In this document: positions 25,870-36,618 of the stretch, piece by piece
Position numbering within the stretch: the stretch's first letter is position 1
Layout: every line of letters begins with the position of its first letter
NCBI GenBank assembly: GCA_010645155.1
Contig: CM021316.1
Location: forward strand, 5,476,954 to 5,540,953
Length of the DNA: 64,000 nt
Direction: 5' to 3'
Source of the DNA: Tigriopus japonicus
Lineage: Eukaryota; Arthropoda; Copepoda; Harpacticoida; Harpacticidae
Program-made: the position numbers and the translations under genes
Notes under the pieces: generated by a model
What the model saw: only the letters and a program-made list of their open reading frames with translations
What the model was told of the DNA's origin: nothing
Database searches by the model: none

Positions 25870-26335
25870 CTAGCAAGGAGGGCTGAAAGCATTCTCCCTC
25901 TTTTAGCGCAATACACTACCTTGGAATGGGGTGGCTTCTTCGAATTTGTTTGGTGCAATGTGACAAACTTCATACCGTCAAACTAAAACCTCATGAACAT
26001 TTGATAAATATCCATCTGGTTATAAGATGTTTTCCTTACTGGGTTGTCCCTTTTTGTTCGTCCTCGCAATAATATCAACATATATAATAAGTACGTATGT
26101 ACATCTATCTTCCCTCTTGACGGTAAAACTATCCTTTTGGTCCCCTCTGATGTGGCATTTGTGGATGTTCTCACCTACTCATGTTCCTTGTGTTCTTAGT
26201 CTGCTCTTGACGGTTTGGCAAAACCAACGTAAACGTATGTAAGGATGATGATGACGACGACGCTACGATGTTTTGGGCAGTCTCAAAAGTGTGCTAGGTA
26301 CTTGGCTGGTTGGTTGGTTGGTGAAGTGTCATCAC

Positions 26336-27223
26336 TAGAGGTGTCATTTTGGTGCAAATAAAAAGTGCAAAAAGTGCTACTAAAAGTGCAAAAAAAACAG
26401 GAAAAAACGCAAGTAAAAAGTGCAAATAAAATTTTTTTTAGTACATTCATTCACACGCATACTTACACTTACGAACTCACTCACACTTTCCCACTACACT
26501 AGGTAGAAGGAGGAGTTCCTCAAGGAGATTATATTCCCTCTGACGGTTGATTCCTTAAGCTACCTTCCCAAATCCAATCCCAAGTCTGAATGGAATTGAT
26601 AATCTCGTCGTGCACAAAAACAGCTATTTTGAAGCCAAACACGCCTCTTATTTGTTTGTTGGACCTACTTTTGAGTGGCAACTCTGAAAACGTCGGATCT
26701 CGTAGAAAGATCTCCATGATGAGCTGAGAGAAACACATGCAAATCCAAGGAGAGCTGTTTTTCTCCTCGTCACTCACTTTGAAGTTAAACCAATTACGAT
26801 TTTGGTAGCGGCTCAAGTGCTGGACGATATCGACAAAAAACACCTTCAAAAACCAGGTTCCAAAGCCATATCCAACGATAAGTTCGAGGAGGAAATTGTT
26901 GTTTTCCATTGCCTTTGCCAATCTGGTGGTAGCGATCACGAGAGATTTTTCTGGATCAAGAAAGAACTGATATTTTGGTTTCTCTATGCTTGTGTTTGTG
27001 TTCGTATGTGAATGTTTGTAGATGTCAAGCACAACAGAGAAATTCAAGAAAATTGAATCTCTGACTTTAGATTTTAAAAAAAATATGTTCAAAAAATAAG
27101 TTCAAAAATGAGCATTTCAAGTACTTTTGGAATTTTAGTCCAAAAATGGCAAAAAGTGCAAAAAGTGCAAATAAATTGTGAAAAGTGTAAAAAAAAACAT
27201 TTTGCGCCAATGCGACATCTCTA
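26336..27223. mobile_element. hAT-like non-autonomous element 1 (888 bp)
   Basis: The terminal inverted repeats are TAGAGGTGTCATTTTGGTGC on the left and, reverse-complemented, TAGAGATGTCGCATTGGCGC on the right. The flanks are a perfect 8-bp target duplication, GTCATCAC, at 26328-26335 and 27224-27231. Both subterminal regions (26349-26432 and 27140-27200) are packed with AAAGTGCAAATAA-like words in the same orientation. No hAT transposase motif was found. A minus-strand open frame (27092-26564) lies inside. The 8-bp duplication and TAGAG ends are hAT hallmarks. Confidence 0.75.
26564..27092 (-). CDS. Unidentified open frame inside hAT-like element 1
   Basis: Open reading frame on the minus strand, probably beginning at an acceptor near 26960-26976 and ending at a donor (GAAG|GTAGCT) at 26564. 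The translated core (for example FLLELIVGYGFGTWFLKVFF, DEEKNSSPWICMCFSQLIME) is hydrophobic and compositionally coding-like but matches no family I know, and it is not an obvious transposase. Spliced to 25869-25580 it would give a continuous two-exon C-terminus. It may be a host exon captured by the element, or a host exon into which the element was built. Confidence 0.35.
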
Positions 27224-27231
27224 GTCATCAC

Positions 27232-30200
27232 TGAGGCGTGATCCAGGATGATAATAAAGACTCGCCGCCCTCTCTTGGAGAGCCCGGTGCAATTGCCAGG
27301 GCTTCTCTAATGAAATATTCATGGCCTAGTCCTTAGAGCAAGAGAAAGAGAGTTTACACACCTCACACTTGGGGGTAGGGACAAACAAAGCTTTTCCTGT
27401 TCATGAGAAACAACAAAGATCATTCGAATCGGGAATAGATTGGAACATGGGTCCACTGAACTTGCGGATTCTTATGCGTCATTGAGACTGTCATCCAGAT
27501 GGCCCACTCTTTAGAGAGGAAGAAATATCGAAAAATATTATTGAGAGACAGGAAAAAGTAACAATAGTTCATTTTTTCCACGTAATTAGCATTCTTGAGT
27601 TGGAATAACCTGTGTATTGCAAGATTCCGCTCATGAGCTTTCCGTCCGTTCCGTCTCCTCTTCGTCGACGGGGAATCGCAGAGTCAAATGCCGTTGAAAA
27701 TGCTCGACCGCACGTTCCCGATCATCGAGCGCATTGTGTTTCAAGAAGAGTTCGTGCAGAAGCGAAATCAATTTTGACGTCAAAGTCGGTTTGGATTGGC
27801 CGCAACTAGGTCCCAAAGAAATGTCTCGGGATTGGATTGGTGCATAACGGCTTAAGGTAAGGTGAAGGTCATATCAATAGTCTCCTCCACTTCATGAATG
27901 GACATTCCCATTGTTCCAAACATTAAACAGTTCATTGCATGGTTTCGTTGCCAACCATTGGTAAATTGGCTGAACAACATTCCCTTCACGCTTTAAGCCT
28001 TTCTGAAACGATCCATCTTGAACACTTTAAACAAAGATGGCACATCAGCTCAGAGTTCATCAATCTTGAAATGATTGGACACATCATCGATCAATTGGTG
28101 GTCCTCTCCCAGTCAAAAAATAATATTTGCTCCAATTTTTGACCCTTCCATAATCTCAAGTTCCTCAGTCTTGAGCGGACAGATCGAATCAAATGAGCCT
28201 GCTGTGATCACGTTTGTACACCCTTGGGATGAGTGGTCTCACGTATGGACCCAAGAGTTTTTCGCCTCCCCATCAATGTTCAAATTGAGCATCTCCTGGA
28301 TGGTGATGAGCTCGATTTTAGAGCTCAACAAGCTCATGGTCGATCATTTTCCCCAAGGAGTCTTTTTCACCCACTAGTGTTCACGAAGCCGAAGGGAGTG
28401 GGAGTAAACGAAACGAAGGCGCCTACTTTTACCATGAATCGACTTATTCTCGTTCTAGATGGGGTTGATAGCGAGACGAACGAAATTAATCGACTTTCTC
28501 GTGTTTTTGGAGCTGGTCGCGTCGCTTCTATTGCTGGTGGGTGTGTCTTCCGTATGGGCATGTCCTCGGGAATGTCTTTGCCTATCGCAAATACAGGTAA
28601 TAAATTCCTCCCATTAGATCGAGGACCGCTTTGCTTTCATTAAGAACCGATTAGATGAAGTTCCTTGGTCCTCGAAGACCCCCATTCAGGTGGGCTTTTT
28701 CATGTGATGCATTGCAAACTGAGAATATGATGTTCTTGGTCGATGGGTCACTCCCAAAGGATCATCAGTTCCCTCCCCTCCACTTCAGCAAACAGAGAGA
28801 CAGATCATCAGCTCTCCTACGTATATTCTGGTTGGGCTAGTACGTACTTGCCTTTGGATGTGAACGAAGGAGCCTTTACAATATATCTTATGCAAACAAG
28901 CATGCAACGAAGCCCAACAAACTCAAATTAAGCTGCAATGTTATGATAATGCAAACTTGTGTTCCTATTGGGTGTGCTACCGAAAATCAAAGTGGAACAA
29001 CAACCAATGTCTCTTCGGATAGGCAATGACCCCCAAGACTATTTTTCTCCGTTTCTTTTCGAATGAGATTCTACCATTAGGCTCTAATTAGGAAACTGAG
29101 AGTTCCATTAGAGACCATGGCATGGTTCTCATGACCTCTTGACCAATGGATGTTGGTGGTGAGGACAAGATTGAAGATCAACTAGAGCTGAGTATTTGAT
29201 TTGGACCCAAATCTCTTTTGACGTTGTACCATTCAATGTCAAGAAATCACAGAGAAAGCCCTTCAAATTCCCCTTGTCAGCGAAACGAGGGCAAATTCCC
29301 ACTTTTCGTTTTTTAATGTCGTGAATTTTTAAGCACCCTTATTTCTTCTCGAGTTCTGTTGTAGCCAAAAGAACGTCAGGGACCCAATATGCTGGGGAAC
29401 TTGGATCAAATTCATAATGAAGAACATCTTGTAAACTGTTCCAATGCAAAAACGTTGCACGCATTTCCAGTCATTTTCTGGGTAACACATAATTTAACCA
29501 AGGACTTTTGAGCAAGTTATATGAAAAGAAACTGTGTTTAAATGCGATCAATGCAATAACCAAGATTTGGGTCGAGAACCATCTTGGGGACTCCATTCCA
29601 TTTTTACCTTTTTTGGCCGACACAACATTCGTCACCTTGGTCCCTTGGGAATAGGATCATCAGCCCCTGGAGCAGGCTCGATATATGAGGGTACCTATGT
29701 TCTCAACTTACCACCCAACTACTATTGGAACGATTCTTCCATTCCTTAGGTTGCCTATGGATTAAAGAGGAATTCACATGCTAAATTCAAATCAAGTTTC
29801 AGAAACGTGATGTTCATTGTACAAATTCTGCTTTATTTAAGATCTATGCATTTGTAAAAGCAAATGCACGTGCAAATAAATATTCATAACTTGACACTTT
29901 TGGGAAAAAAGAGAGCCTTTCTCTCCGTATTCTAGCAAGAATATAAAAGGCCTGTATGAGTGGAAACTGTTGTTTATTTTTCCCCTCCCTCATCATNNNN
30001 NNNNNNNNNNNNNNNNNNGCAAGGAAAGAAAGAAAGGGCGAAATCTTTCTTATCCTTTTGCGGTCACAGAAAAGACTCTGACTTCTGATTGATATCTGAT
30101 AGACTTTGGACCTGAGATCTAGAATTTTCCCTCTATGATTAGAATTTCTTATTTTAGTCAAAGTTGTCTAGTTACCAAATGTTAACTGCTGAACAGATGA

Positions 30201-30504
30201 TTTGTGGGTGTTTTATTTGTTACATTTATTGTTGGAACATCGTTGTACATAGCTGTAGATTACATAACGTTGATCAAAATCGTGACAGAAATGTCAGGAT
30301 AGACGGGGATATTTCCAAGATTATGAGTGATCCCAGCTTTCCTGTTCGAGGTGTGCTAGATCCAATCTCAGTTCTGGAGACGCTAAAAAGCAATAGTTTC
30401 TAGGAAAACCAAAGGTCTATTTTAGCACAAGTAATGTTGTTTTCAAAACGCTCTAAAACGGTTTCAAACTGAACCATGTTTCTATAATACACTCATTTTT
30501 AAAG
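27232..30504. other. Intergenic with unassigned coding-like remnants
   Basis: No intact gene. At 27631-27816 (-) a frame ending in an acidic tail (KLISLLHELFLKHNALDDRE) could be a terminal exon of an unknown gene. At about 28183-28260 (+) the string EPAVITFVHPWDEWSHVWTQ looks like the start of a Tudor-type fold, but the frame breaks soon after. At 28380-28600 (+) a 70-codon open stretch has no recognised motif. An assembly gap interrupts the region. Confidence 0.3.
29997..30018. other. Assembly gap (22 N)
   Basis: Run of 22 undetermined bases. It lies upstream of the LRR gene and may hide sequence, including part of that gene's first exon. Confidence 0.99.
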
Positions 30505-32581
30505 GTGCTGTGTAACACGGGAAATCTCACTGAAATACCACACGATTTTCCACGGGAGACCCAAGAAATCGTGATCACCAATCAAAATATCAGTGTCATT
30601 CCGCCAAAAAGTAGGTGTTAAAGAAATGGATCAATCCCATGTTCAAACAAAAGTTCACTCACGTCATCCACGAATTGTTTCAGCATTCTCCCATTTGAAG
30701 CAGTTGCGGAGACTGATTTTAGACTCGAACAACATATCAGAAGTGAGACCATTTGCCTTCAAGGTGAGTTTAGCTTATTCATCATCCAGAGTACGTGTAT
30801 CAAGTAAAGGGTGTTTTGTAGGATCTGCGAGACATGGTGGAAATCTCCGTTCAAGACAATCCAATCTCGCATCTACCTGGTTTTGCTTTCGCTGGAATCC
30901 GAAACGTTACCAATCTATACTTGGGCTACAACCGCCTGACCCAAATTGATGGGTAAGTTGAACAAGGTTCTGAAGAGCCAGACACAAAAAAAGTAAACGA
31001 GCAAAATTGAGGATGTTCCTGTGCTATTTCCTCTCTCCCCTTTCCTCATGGAATACTGTAGTTACGCTTTTGCTGGCACCGAGCACATCCAAATGCTTCT
31101 GCTAAACAATAATCCAATCAAGGTAAGTAAATACGGGAGTAAACGAAACCATAAATGGCCATTGCAGAGCAGAGGGGCATGATGATGAAGTATCGTATTT
31201 TTTTCGCAGACCGTGAATAGTTCAGCCTTTTCTGGACTGAAAAATATCGAGTTTCTGTATTTGCCCGCGGGAGTACGACGCTTGCAGAGTGATGCCTTCA
31301 ACGGTTTGGAGAATGTGGGAGTGCTCAAATTGGCTTACTTGGATCTGACTGAAATGTCACCATTCACTTTTCGGGGATTGAAGTCCGTGCGAATGTTAAC
31401 AATCGAGAATTCAGATTTGGCCACCATCAGGAAGAGGGCATTTCATGGTGATTCGACGATTTTAAAGTTACATCTTTTTGGTTATAAGAGCAATTAACGA
31501 AGATAGTTGTGGATTCTTTTTTCTTACTTTTTGCATTTCTTATAGTCGTGAATATTTTTCATTAGTTAATTATGTATTGACATATTTATTTCTTTTTATA
31601 GAGTTAACCAATTTTCATGATTTCTTGTGCAATGTTCTTGGGGCTTGTGTGTTTTTAAACGTAAGAACATAAAAAACCATTTTTGAGTGAGTTAGTGCCA
31701 TTTTGCACTCGTTTCAGGAATGTCTAACATTGGCGAGCTAAAGATTGCCAACAACAAGATTGATCGCATTGAAGACCTCTCCATTCCGGAGGAAGTGGCC
31801 AATTTGACCTTGAAAGGCAATCATATCCTACAAATTCCGCCTCCAAGTACTCTAGAAAACATTCGAGTTACCTCGGTGAGTATTCAGCTTTCAGTTGGAA
31901 GGAAAAAGGTCGATTAATTTTGATACCTTGATAATTTTTCAAGTTACCCTCTCATTTTTATGGACGACACAGGCTCTTTTTCCACCAAAGTTCGTCCTTC
32001 CTTTTCGTCCCTAATTTGTAACAACCCCGTTCTCTTATTCAGGTGAAAGCTATTGGCAATCATTTCCCCTGCAATTGCCGTGTCTTGTTCCTTCTGGACT
32101 CAATTCTGGCCCGATCAGAGGGTGAGGATATGTTCATGCAACAGAATAAGTGTATCTCTCCTTTCACTTTGAATGGTCGGACCATGAGTTCCATGCGACA
32201 ACTTGGCCTTTTGCAACAATGTCACAAAGAGCAAATGATTCAAATCGAGGAGGAAAAGGAGAAACATCGGAAAGCCAGAACCATGAAGAAAGAGCGAGAA
32301 CGTCAACAAAAGTAGGTTGAATCAGCGACACTCTCCTGAAATCCGGATGAATTGACACACTACGTTCGTGTTCCAGGGCAAGCGAGATAGCAATGGACCA
32401 ATCTCAAATGACGGTTCTGGACATAAGCAATTTCCACGATGAATCCTCCGATGAAGACACCTTTGAAAATGAGCTCGAAGAACAGGTTTCTTCACATTCT
32501 AGCGGAGCTTTGACATTGTTGTTGGTTAAGAGTTGGTTTAAAGTCCTGTCTTTTTGGTCAATATTCGCCATACTAGTCTAA
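30505..32581 (+). CDS. Leucine-rich-repeat cell-surface protein, probably GPI-anchored, 5' incomplete
   Basis: Nine exons in phase: 30505-30610, 30684-30763, 30822-30952, 31062-31122, 31210-31447, 31718-31875, 32043-32311 and 32377-32581, with at least one further exon missing upstream (the visible part gives 415 residues). It starts with an LRR N-cap (VLCNTGNLTEIPHDFPRET). Several LRRs follow (HLKQLRRLILDSNNISEV, IRNVTNLYLGYNRLTQIDG, TEHIQMLLLNNNPIK). A C-terminal cysteine cap (NHFPCNCRVLFLLDSIL ... NKC) comes next, then a Glu/Lys-rich helix. The final 30 residues are a Ser-rich spacer plus a hydrophobic tail with no cytoplasmic domain, as in a GPI signal. Insect relatives are adhesion or guidance receptors; the exact orthologue is not clear. 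No signal peptide was found upstream. AATAAA is at 32645-32650. Confidence 0.75.
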
Positions 32582-32644
32582 TTCGTGCTTGTTTCTCACC
32601 CAATGCGAGTCAAGGTAGTCAGCCCAAAATGACAATTGCTCTAA

Positions 32645-32650
32645 AATAAA
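32645..32650 (+). terminator. Poly(A) signal of the LRR gene
   Basis: AATAAA 64 bp after the stop codon. Confidence 0.65.
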
Positions 32651-33469
32651 TCACACTTCTCGATTAACCTTTTATGGCAGTAGTGTTCCAAGTGTGGATC
32701 AGTGGTGGGGCGACTCGATGGTGGAGTCTACTATTTTCGCCACTGTTGGTGGGTGGGGAATCATGGGGGAATACGAGAAAATAGAGGCCAAACGTGAGCT
32801 CGTTGAGTAAAAGTTTCATTTCAATTTGGAAATACGACTTGGAAAGTTTCTCCATTTTCTGAGATTGTCCTCTTCTTAGAGTCTCTGCTCTCTGATCTTC
32901 CTTGGTTCCCCTTTCTGGTTTCGACATACGTAAATGGAGATTGGCCCCCATTTCATGACACTCGGAACACACGCACATAGTATCCTCACGCAGATTGTGC
33001 TCAAACGGAGCTACAGTACTTCCTTCAGGGGAAGAAAACCAAGGTATAAAGCCAGCTCGATGGGGTGGTCATCCTCAACCACAATAGTAAAAGTAATTGA
33101 AAATATATGGAAACAATATGTACTAACCCCAGCTTGATTGAAGATATGCTTTTATAAAACCTTTAGAAAATTATAAAAATCGAACCTGAAAACGATCTAA
33201 GAGTTGAAAGCAAACTTTACTAACCATGCACAACGACAATGTTAACACAAGACAACAGGAAAACCATTTAAAAAGTGCATTTAGGTCCAAATCTGAGCTC
33301 ATAATGCAGATGAGTGTAGAAAAAACCTTAATTGCAGAAAGTCTATTGTATCAATTTTTATATTAATATTCAACGACAAACGAATCTGAATTGGTTGAAG
33401 AAGCGAAAAATCATTTCAAATTACATGCCTGGATTTGTTAGAGAGATTAGAGTACTAATTTTGTAGCCG
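32651..33469. other. Intergenic, nothing recognised
   Basis: No gene, RNA or repeat identified. An open frame at 32664-32978 (-) has no family resemblance. Confidence 0.4.
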
Positions 33470-34660
33470 TCACAAGATGTCTAGATGAGAGAAAAACTGG
33501 AGGTCCAAATTGGTAGGATAAGCTAGGTCTAAATTTATAGAAGATGCTTGTAGGAGATGGTAGAGGCCCAAAATTGTAGGAATGACTAGAGGTCAAAATT
33601 TGTAGGAGAGACCAGAAGACTAGATTTATAGACAGAGACTAGAGGCCTAAAATTGTAAGAGAGACTTGAGATCTAAATTTGTAGCAGAGACCAGAGGCTA
33701 TTTTCTTAGACGTAAAAGAACGATCTCAAGATCGTACTTTAAGCACTCTAAGTCCGATCTTGAGATCGATCTTTTACGTCTAAAAAGCCACCCTCTGGTC
33801 TCTATGCTTGTAGGCGAGACTAGAGGCCTAAAATAGAAGGAGAGACTAGAGGTCTAAATTTCTGAAAGAGAATAGAGGTCTGAATTTGTAGAAGCAACTA
33901 AAGGTTTGAATTTGTAGAAGCAACTAAAGGTTTAAATTTGTAGGAGACACCAGAGTTCCAGGTTTGTAGGGAGAGAATAGAGGCCCAAAATTGTAAGGGA
34001 GACTAGAGGTCTAAATTTGAAGGACAGGCTAGATGTAAAAGTTTGCAATGGAAACAAGACTTCCAAAATTTGTAAGTTTGTAAGGGAAATTGGAGATTTA
34101 TGTTAGCAGGAGAGGTCAAAGGTTTAAATTTGTAGGAGAGACCAGGGCTCTGTGCTTGTAGATGAAACTAGAGGCCTACAATAGGACGAGAGGCTAGAGG
34201 TCTAAATTTCTGAAAGAGAATAGAGGTCTAAAATTGTGGAAGCAACTAGAGGTCTAAATTTGTGGAAGCAACTAGAGGTCTAAATTTGTAGGAGGGACCA
34301 GAGTTCTAGGTTTATAGGGAGAAACTAGAGGCCTAAAATAGTGGGAGAGACTAGAGGTCTAAATTTCTGAAAGAGAATAGAGGTCTAAATTTGTAGAAGC
34401 AACTAGAGGTCTAAATTTGTAGGAGAGACCAGAGTTCTAGGTTTGTAGGTAGAAACTAGAGGCCTAAAATAGTAGGAGAGACTAGACGTCTAAATTTCTG
34501 AAAGAAAATAAAGGTCAAAATTTGTAGAAGCAACTAGAGGTCTAAATTTGTAGGAGAGACCACAGGTCTAAATTTGAAGGAGAGACCAGATATCTAAACT
34601 TGTAAAAAACTGGAGGTTTAAATTTTCTGAAGAGATTAGAAGTCCAACGTTGTAGAAGAA
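33470..34660. repeat. 26-bp minisatellite with higher-order structure
   Basis: About 1.2 kb of degenerate tandem units, consensus near ACTAGAGGTCTAAATTTGTA plus GGAGAG or GAAGCA. Variants alternate (TTTGTAGAAGCA, TTTCTGAAAGAG, GTTCTAGGTTTGTAGG). The variant TTTCTGAAAGAG recurs near 34207, 34363 and 34493, i.e. at 156 and 130 bp (6 and 5 units), so blocks of several units were copied together. No coding potential. Confidence 0.85.
33687..33802. repeat. Long imperfect hairpin inside the minisatellite
   Basis: Two 48-bp arms, 33687-33734 and 33755-33802, are inverted copies with about 6 mismatches, separated by a 20-bp loop. The inner 30 bp (GACGTAAAAGA plus CGATCTCAAGATCG) is nearly perfect, and each arm itself contains the small palindrome CGATCTCAAGATCG. 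The outer part of each arm is minisatellite unit. Confidence 0.85.
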
Positions 34661-36610
34661 TCAAAAGGCGATGGCGCCGCTTGTTGTCAGAGTTGGACAG
34701 CGTTGCCAAGAGTTTTTAATGCCACTCTTTGGCAAAATAGTAAAAGCTTTTTATGGCAATAAATAAAAAATAAATTTCTTTCTTGCGGCATTACGTTATC
34801 AAAGTGCAGAGAAATAATGCTGTCAAGAAAAATGACATTTTGACAAAAAATGGCATTGAGGATTGACATGTTGCAACTATTTTTAAAACTGAGTACAATG
34901 GGAAATGATTGGATGGAACCGACTTTTTACAAAAAAAATGTAAAGTTCTAACGATGGTGAAGGATTTAACTAAAAGTTTTCCAAGTGCTGATTTGATTTT
35001 TATTTGAGAGGCTGGTAAGATTTTAGAAAGCAGTGCAGTTATAAAGAAATTTCAATTAACGAAAGTACGAAATTTTTGCGGATGTTGCGGATTTTTTATT
35101 TCTTATTTTATTTTCCTTTACAAGGAATGGGATTCCCTGTAAAGAAAGTTAATCATTAACATTACTGCAGAAGATATACATATGAAATTAACATTTATAT
35201 GGAATTTCGTCTACCAACGAGTTATTGTTGTAATTCGTTCCTTTTTTCGATGAAATAATTTTAATATCATATCATTTAAAACACTAATAATGTTCCAAGG
35301 GGAACGGCTCAAAAACCCAAAAGTACTCGTTACTCGTTCCTTTTCCCATTGCACTAGTTTTGATTGTTTTTATCGTGGTGGAATTACTTTAAAAATACTC
35401 GAACGAAATCCCAAGAAAAAAAAAATCGTTTGACTAACTAGGCAAACTTCTTTGGCCTTTTTTCAAGAGTATGTACATCTTTGAAATGAAAGTTTGGTTT
35501 CAATTTACTTTACCATTATTAATTTTACAACCCGTAAAGGGCTACAAACGTAAAAGTCAGCGACTTCTTAATGTATGAGATTTTGATATAGATAAGTAGA
35601 TTTGATCTAATGTATGAAAGTAACATGTTTGGTTTTTTGACTGAGTGTTCTTAGAACTTTGCACTGAACTTCTCGTCTATCGTTAGAATTTTTGATTTGT
35701 CTAGCACTTCGCCAAAAAACTAGTTGCTTTCGTCAGTCCACGTTTTATCTTTGGCTCATCCTTGAAAATAGAGTGTTTTTATTGCAATACCACATTATTG
35801 TTCCTGTTTTATGACAACGAATTTTTCAATTTAGGCCAAAATAGCATTTATTTTTTCATGTGCCAACTTTTTCCAGATAGGTTTTGAAAAATGGGAATTA
35901 TCAGTGCTGCTCTCCTTGGATCATTTTTCTTTCATTGGAATTGTTAGAACTTGCGCTTCTTCTATTCTTAACATGCGATTTTTAAACCAGATTCCACAAA
36001 TGCAATATCCTTACAAGATCTCACTTGTTTTACCTTAAATCAAACCTTAAGCCAAAATGCAGGCAGACAAATGCAGCTAAAGGTTTTGAGATGAATGGTG
36101 AAGAAAAAGAATGTCTGAGCAAAAATGTAAGTTGGGAGTTCCATGGGTTACCGTGCAAATTATGAAATTGCAAGGTTTTCAAGACTTTCAAAAGAGATCA
36201 AATAAGTGCTGAATGGCAGTGTGTTACGAGTGAAGTACTTCTTTACACCTTTGAAATTTTGTTGAACTGAAAAAAAAACTAAATTATTTTGCTTCAGATG
36301 TTAAAAATCACAACTTAATCACAATCAAAATTAATGTTTATTTAAAAAAAAACGATTTTTACTTCGTAGTGCCATTCCCTTTTCCAAAAGGAATTCAACA
36401 GTAAAGGTTTCCTCATTTTGGAGAAAGGAACGGGAACTGTAACCTGTTCCTTTTTTTCGAGGAACGGCGAAAGCCTTGTTAATTGTTAAATGAAAATTCG
36501 TCAATTGTTTGGCAAAAAAGTAATCAATTAGAGTTACGTGGCTCATAAAATGTAATTAATACCAATTACAATTGCATTAAATTGCAATTGAATTTGACGC
36601 AACTGTTATT
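34661..36610. other. Intergenic with dispersed repeat fragments
   Basis: AT-rich, no gene recognised. It holds a probable reversed SINE-tail fragment (35084-35143). It also holds copies of a TTCCTTTTTTCGA ... GGAACGGC repeat near 35238-35345 and 36420-36475 that is shared with 16846-16975. Confidence 0.4.
35084..35143 (-). repeat. Partial reversed copy of the SINE tail
   Basis: Shares two blocks with the 3' part of the SINE at 41158-41339, in reverse: GTTGCGGATTTT and ACAAGGAATGGGATTCCCTG (one mismatch against the SINE). The spacer between them differs. The tRNA-like head is missing, as expected for a 5'-truncated copy. Confidence 0.45.
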
Positions 36611-36618
36611 GTAATTAC

